Shown here: positions 59,161-64,000 of the stretch, in pieces
Position numbering within the stretch: position 1 is the first letter of the stretch
Layout: the number at the start of each line of letters is the position of its first letter
NCBI GenBank assembly: GCA_015680905.1
Contig: CM027378.1
Coordinates: 5,685,001-5,749,000 of the forward strand
From: Coptis chinensis
Lineage: Eukaryota; Streptophyta; Magnoliopsida; Ranunculales; Ranunculaceae
DNA: 64,000 nucleotides
Reading direction: 5' to 3'
Made by a program: the position numbers and the translations under genes
Notes under the pieces: generated by a model
What the model was told of the DNA's origin: nothing
Seen by the model: the letters and a program-made list of their open reading frames with translations, nothing else
Database searches by the model: none

Positions 59161-60248
59161 CCACGTTTCAAGTGGAATTAGTCATCAGGAAATGAAATCT
59201 TAGGCAAGTATCACTTTTAAGATTAGTTCTTCTTCTTCTTCCAATCCTGTTCTTTGTACTTGTAATCGGTATTACATTATTGTATGTAATAGTAAACACA
59301 AGTTCTTGTAAATGGGCGATCCCTGCGCAGGTATCGTCAAAAGGGTAATTCTATTGGGCAGTAGTGGATTGTACTGTTTGGTACATAAGCTTATACTGTT
59401 TCAACTTTCAAGTATTAGAATCTGTTTTAGACAAATCATGTTATAGAAGTATAGAACAAATCTTATAGATGGGATCAGGCGACTCTATGAGGAGGAGAGA
59501 TTTGATTCTCTGTTCTCTCTTTCCGCCATTGTTCTTCTATTGATCTATTAAGTGTTGGTAAGGCTTCAATTCGGCCTTCCTGTAATGAGCCCAGCCGAGA
59601 AACTGGTTTTGTTCCCTCAAGCAACTCTCATTCTAGTATATGACCTGCTTCTGATCGTGTTCATTTAGTCAATCTTACTTTTGTTTCCATAAAGACACGC
59701 AGTATGTATTTCTGAATCTGATTTGCTATTTGCGCATTGAAATTGCAGAAAGTGATCCTATCTCTCTTGGCTCCATAGGCAAAAGAATACAAAATGAGCT
59801 AATCTCCCAAGACTATACATAAAGTTCTTCTCACTCACATTCTAATGTTAACTCCAATTATGTGCAGTTGATAGTGATACAATTTGCTAACTCCAATTAT
59901 GTGCAATTGATAGTGATACAATTTGCTTTGTGCAAGTGCTTTGTGAGAAAATATTGTGCTAGAAAACTTTTTAAAAATACACGAGTGAAAACTCTTTAGG
60001 CGATTCTAGTGAGTTTCGACTCACGCGATGCTAGTGAGATATAATATACTAAGAACATACATGCACAGGCGGTTTACGATGCTGCATGAGTGGTGTTTTC
60101 CTTCTCATCATTTTGGGTGTCTGCACCTCAAAAAATATAAGCATGACCTCTTGTTCTGCTCACTCAAATTCCATTTGGTTCCTTGTTAACTTCAAATTTT
60201 GTTAATAAAGTATGATGTACATGAACTAAAGAGGGGAGCGGTAAGTCA
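59161..60248. other. 3' flank of the PQ-loop gene
   Basis: Probably holds the gene's 3' untranslated region (polyadenylation-type AT-rich text at about 59265-59300). A 39-bp direct duplication (AACTCCAATTATGTGCARTT) lies at 59849-59927. Nothing else is recognised. Confidence 0.5.
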
Positions 60249-60608
60249 TTGCCCAACACAGACTACAGTACAGAGCTGAAACAACCAGTTGAGTACAAGT
60301 TTACAAGAGGAAAAATCAACAAGACCTATAATATTGATTATCATTTGTCAAGACATGGGGGGCTTACCCTCATACAATATGGGTTCAATTGCTTGTCTGA
60401 TGTCTCCATCCCTAGCTACAACATCTGCAGAGAAGTAATTAACCTTGTCAACACACATAAGGTTTACAAACAGCAACCTCTCCAAGCAAGTTCCATCTTG
60501 CCTGCAACTCCTACGGAACCAAAGGCTTCTACCTCAGCATCTGAGTCAGATTCTATATATCCAAATTATGCATCACCCTTTATACCTAGCCACTTCGGTA
60601 CTACTTAG
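60249..60608 (+). CDS. unrecognised 119-codon ORF next to element 3
   Basis: An open frame with a Ser/Thr/Pro-rich tail (PATPTEPKASTSASESDS) and a middle part KFTRGKINKTYNIDYHL followed by HGGLTLIQYGFNCLSD. The composition looks protein-like rather than random, but I do not recognise the family and see no membrane segment, signal peptide or catalytic motif. It ends 24 bp before the outer end of the element 3 LTR, so it may be the last piece of a gene or older element cut by that insertion. No start context or splice site supports a complete gene. Confidence 0.35.
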   Translation: MPNTDYSTELKQPVEYKFTRGKINKTYNIDYHLSRHGGLTLIQYGFNCLSDVSIPSYNICREVINLVNTHKVYKQQPLQASSILPATPTEPKASTSASESDSIYPNYASPFIPSHFGTT

Positions 60609-60631
60609 TATATTACATATATAGCACTATT

Positions 60632-61312
60632 GTCGGGGTAAAAACCGATCTACCCAGACACTCTTAAAACAGAAACTGACCTTCTGAATATCACCACCTT
60701 CTGTAAAACGATTTCAGAACTCGCGCACCTTGTTGAACTTGTTGCATAGGAAAAAATGTTCTTGTTGTTGGATTGAACCACTTTTTAGTTCGGTGGCTGC
60801 CTACATACCCAGGAGGGATCAAGTCTCGAAAATCTCCGAGTATAGAGTTTTTCAATGTAGTTCGTTGGTGAAAACTCCTCATTATGTAACGATCCAGGAA
60901 AACTAGAGAATCCCCGGATATGGATCCTTGTCCTAGTTTTCAGTTACATTGGATAGAGAATCTCTGGATATAGATCTTTATCCTTAATTTTCAGTCACAT
61001 TGGATAGAGTCCAATCTCCAGATTCTGCCAGGTCTGGCTGGGCCTTATTTTCATCTGATTACGGGCTTATAGTGAGGCTTGGCCCACATGCCATGTTGGG
61101 CCCGGCTCTGAACCGGGCTAGGCTTCTGCAGATATGTAGGGTCCGATCCGGGTGTCATGTCCGAGAGATCATGCCCAACTGGTCCCCTAGCGGCATTGTC
61201 TTTGGCGAGCATTAGATCCAGTTGGATGTCTCACTGCACAAGTTGATCCAACGAGGCCACAAAAGAAGAGGATCGGGTAATGCCATGTGGACCATTTATG
61301 AGGGTCCACACA
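60632..61312 (-). repeat. 3' LTR of Tat-like element 3 (minus strand)
   Basis: On the minus strand it starts TGTGTGGACCCTCAT at 61312 and ends ACCCCGACA at 60632, with TG...CA ends. It is preceded by the purine tract GATGGGGCGA (61322-61313, minus), as in elements 1 and 2. Like those LTRs it contains GATCCC followed by GGGTATGTAGGCAGCC (about 60820-60790, minus). Confidence 0.72.
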
Positions 61313-61498
61313 TCGCCCCATCATCTCATTCGCAGCGGAGCGCCCACGTGGCGTAGAAGAGAAAGAGAATCCGATAACGTTTCTTATGCTTTCCCAAGAT
61401 CGGTATGGTGGAGACTTCCCTTGGGGAAGGTGATGTCTAGATTGCTGAATTGGTAGGGGATTGCACCTGGGCAAATGATGATCCTGTTTTACTAGGTA

Positions 61499-64000
61499 AT
61501 GAGCCGAGTCCGCTACATCCGTCAATCTTATGGCATCAGACTTGGAACAACAGAGATGTATCTTATGCTCAGGCCTAAGAAAATGATTTTGAAGGACATT
61601 CCTTTCTTCACCGTCGACTTTGTTTCTTCGGATAGGAAGTTCACCCATCCCCCCACTCATTACTTAACATGGCATACACCCGCCTGCAGAGTTCAGGGCT
61701 GGGCAGGTCGCAGAATGGATGTTCCAAATAATTTCTCAGGTGAGCTTAGGGATGTCCAAACGGGTACCCGACCCGGCCCGAACCCGATTTTTCGGGTTTT
61801 GAACGGGTATCGGGTTACTCGGGCCCGACCCTATTCTTTGATGGTCGGGTTCGGTTCGGTATTTGTTGGATACATGTGACCAAACCCTACCCTAACCCTA
61901 TATTTCGGTGCCGTCGGGTTCGGGTTGGGTTTTGGTATGGTAAAACCGAAATATATAAAATAAAAGAAAATTAAATCTCTTCATCCGGGGAACGTCATTT
62001 TCAGGTTATTAGATCTCAAGATCTCAAGAAAAACCTCTTTTTCATCTAATTAATCAAAAGCCATCTTCTTTTATTGGATTTGATCTCGTTTTAACTTTAA
62101 CATCGTAAAGCCACCCAACATGTCATCAAAGATTCAAAAACACATGGATTGCATTTTTGAAAAGCAAAAGAAGAGAAAAGTAGAACCGAAAAAGCAAGCA
62201 ATTCCAAGACAATAACTCAATAAGATTGATGGTTTTTGGGAGTTTCGACTTTTGTGGTGGTGTGAATCGACTGTTGATTTGACAATAAGATTGATGGCTT
62301 TTGGGAGTTCGGTTTCTTGTGGTGGTGTGAATCCGACTGTTGATTTGCTTTCGACCTTGGTGACCACATTTAGAAAGAGATATTTGAGGAGGTGCTGCAA
62401 ATTTTTTGAGTGAATGCAAACTTAGCAGCACCATCAAACCCACCAATCTCTTCATCATGAACGTGTGATTGGGTTGTCTTGTTCTTGGGGAGTTGTTGGA
62501 GGGAAGAGAGAGAAGAGTAGTAAGGGTACGGTCAAAGGTAATTTGTCTTGAAGACCAAAAGTAAATAGTAATGAGCAAAAGACTAAAAGTTTGTTGAAGA
62601 TAAATAGATAATAAATGAAAATATAGTTGTTGGGAATTATGGTCTGGTTCGGGTTCGGTTTTGGTCGGGCATTTTACCCTATATAACTGGATTTTGGGTT
62701 GGGTTGATGCGGATATGGTTTCGGGCTTTTAACCCTTTTAACGAGTTTAGGGCCAAATTATCGGGTCGGGTTGGTCGGTCCAGGTTTAGATAGTGTGACC
62801 AAACCCGACCCTATGTATTTCGGTCCGGGTTCGGGTTCGGTTTTGTCGGGCTCGAGGGCGTGGTTGGTCGCGGGTTTTTTGGGTTTTGGGCGGGTTTCGG
62901 GTTTCGGGCAGAATGGACATCCCTAGGTGAGCTCCTTAAGAAATTATCTTCTTCGTCCACAGATACTTGGATTTCTCCATAGTTTTCTTTGTTTTGTAGC
63001 TCAATTTAGTTCTTTCTCTAACAGATACTTGGATTTCTGATGCTGTGGTGAGTGAAGTTGATGAAAATACGGTTCAGCATAACCTTCAAATCTTGTTTGG
63101 TCTCCCAGAGATTATTAGGGACTTAAGTTACCCTGATACAATCGTTGCATGGGCTGTCGCATACCTTGTTCATCCTCTTCAGTCTGTGATGCCTGACACC
63201 GCTGGAGCTTCAGAAAAGGGAAATGAAGTATGTGTTAAACCTATGGCATCGAGGAGGCTTCCACGTATTGCTCCTTCAGATATTATCCCCCCTGGCTCAT
63301 TGGGTGATGGTGCTCAGAATTCTGACATAGGTGATACAGTAGAGAATCTTGCACGGCGTCGGTGTTACATCTATTATTCTTCTGATGAAGACAATGTTCC
63401 ACCGACTATCACGAGGCATCCTGATCCTAGCTTGAGATCCCACAACTCGTGTTTGCATTCTCCATGAGCCACCATTTCCAAGTCTACTTCTATTCCACCT
63501 TCTCCAGTCGTTATGCGAGGCTCTGGAGAACATCCACATGCTGAGGGTGTTGTTGAGGTCACTGCCTCTGGTGTCGTCGCTGAGCAGAACCATGTTAGTA
63601 CCGATGTGAATGGAGGGGGTACTCGTTATGTTATTCTTGATACTATGGATGATGTACAGTCGGTTCACTCTGTCCATGTCTCTAGTCACTCCGGGAACCA
63701 CAGAGTGAGAGGCAATTCTGCAGATAATTGCTCTGCTAAAAGAGTTAGAAAAAACCCTTGTTCCAGTTTGGTATCATTTTCACTATCTTTTCAGCATGCT
63801 GAGGAGGTCTTGATTAAGTCCTCCACCCTTTTTCGTGAGGCTTGTGTCGAGGCTGAGCTAGAATCTCAACGTTCACGAGACCACGTTACCACTTTGTTAG
63901 AGGAATGTCGTCGACTTAGAGAAACAATGTCTGCTCGTGATGAGATAATTGCGTCTAAAGACTTAGAACTGATTACTTTAGCTGATAAACTCAGGGAGTC
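61499..64000 (+). pseudogene. antisense ORF of Tat-like element 3, broken, runs off the window
   Basis: 61499-61740 (LRPKKMILKDIPFFTVDFVS, LTWHTPACRVQGWAG) is interrupted by a hAT element (61747-62925). The frame resumes as GELLKK at 62926 and meets a TAG near 62979, at an 18-bp direct repeat (62959-62976 and 63021-63038). It then runs from about 63021 (DTWISDAVVSEVDENTVQHN) to 64000 with only one stop, a TGA at 63465-63467, and stays open for 177 codons after that. The last about 75 residues (EECRRLRETMSARDEI and flanks) form a clear coiled-coil pattern. Position between pol side and 3' LTR, opposite strand to the element, and the coiled-coil end all match the antisense ORFs of elements 1 and 2. 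Function unknown. Confidence 0.55.
61747..62925. mobile_element. hAT-type element, 1179 bp, inserted in the antisense ORF of element 3
   Basis: Inverted ends TAGGGATGTCC and GGACATCCCTA, with a perfect 8-bp duplication GGTGAGCT (61739-61746 and 62926-62933). The sub-ends are rich in CGGGT / ACCCG words (GGGTACCCGACCC at the left, GGTTTCGGGTTTCGGG at the right). It contains a 68-bp direct duplication (GATTGATGGYTTTTGGGAGT at about 62223 and 62290). The open frame 62578-62126 (minus) has no family features and is not called. Confidence 0.9.

Noticed and set aside
62126-62578. 150-codon minus-strand ORF
   Set aside because: Lies wholly inside a hAT non-autonomous element, spans its internal direct duplication, and has no family features.
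63297-63701. Minus-strand 134-codon ORF at the right end
   Set aside because: It is a shadow of the plus-strand antisense ORF of element 3, which shows a clear coiled-coil end.

Overview
This is nuclear DNA from a flowering plant, probably a eudicot. The evidence is a multi-exon plant PQ-loop transporter gene, captured pieces of a plant L-type lectin receptor gene and a plant phosphate-transporter gene, and plant-type Ty1/copia, Ty3/gypsy (Tat-like), LINE, SINE, hAT, Mutator-like and Helitron elements. Nothing points to a prokaryote or an organelle genome.

Layout. 1-1134 is a decayed piece of 26S rRNA whose variable (expansion) segments have been replaced by CTTGG(G/A)CGC-type repeats; the same repeats run on as a degenerate satellite to about 4030. 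About 4031-6233 is non-coding with weak repeats. 6234-17507 is a head-to-tail series of minus-strand Helitrons (C partial, B, A). B contains a CACGTG-rich foldback element; A contains a perfect solo LTR and a captured PHT4;6-like transporter fragment. 18585-19070 is the unfilled copy of a segmental duplication. 19258-21888 is a broken LINE, and 21890-24270 is a minus-strand gypsy gag relic. 24272-30636 is a decayed Tat-like LTR retrotransposon (element 1) with two LTRs, PBS, PPT, a tandem array and an antisense coiled-coil ORF. 31088-34811 is the second duplication copy, carrying three DNA transposon insertions, including a Pack-MULE (33259-34673) with perfect 139-bp TIRs, a 10-bp target duplication and an open lectin-domain ORF. 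35200-40100 holds several inverted-repeat elements, a SINE and an RTE-like fragment. 40840-49268 is a chimeric nest: a pair of 330-bp LTR-like repeats brackets a rearranged Tat element (element 2) that is split by a minus-strand LINE. 49336-53066 is a broken copia element and 53211-53965 a hAT-like element.

The only gene that looks intact is the 12-exon PQ-loop gene at 55254-59160. It reads through as 377 codons and probably encodes a vacuolar basic amino-acid transporter. After an unrecognised ORF (60249-60608), the window ends in a third Tat-like element on the minus strand (element 3). Its 3' LTR is 60632-61312, and its plus-strand antisense ORF, broken by a 1.2-kb hAT element, runs off the right edge.

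The window is mostly a transposable-element graveyard with one working gene. The most notable items are the rRNA/satellite hybrid, the Pack-MULE with its empty site in the same window, the tandem Helitrons with gene capture, the ATATCGG-built hAT MITE family, and the recurring antisense coiled-coil ORF of the Tat-like elements. All alignments were made by eye.
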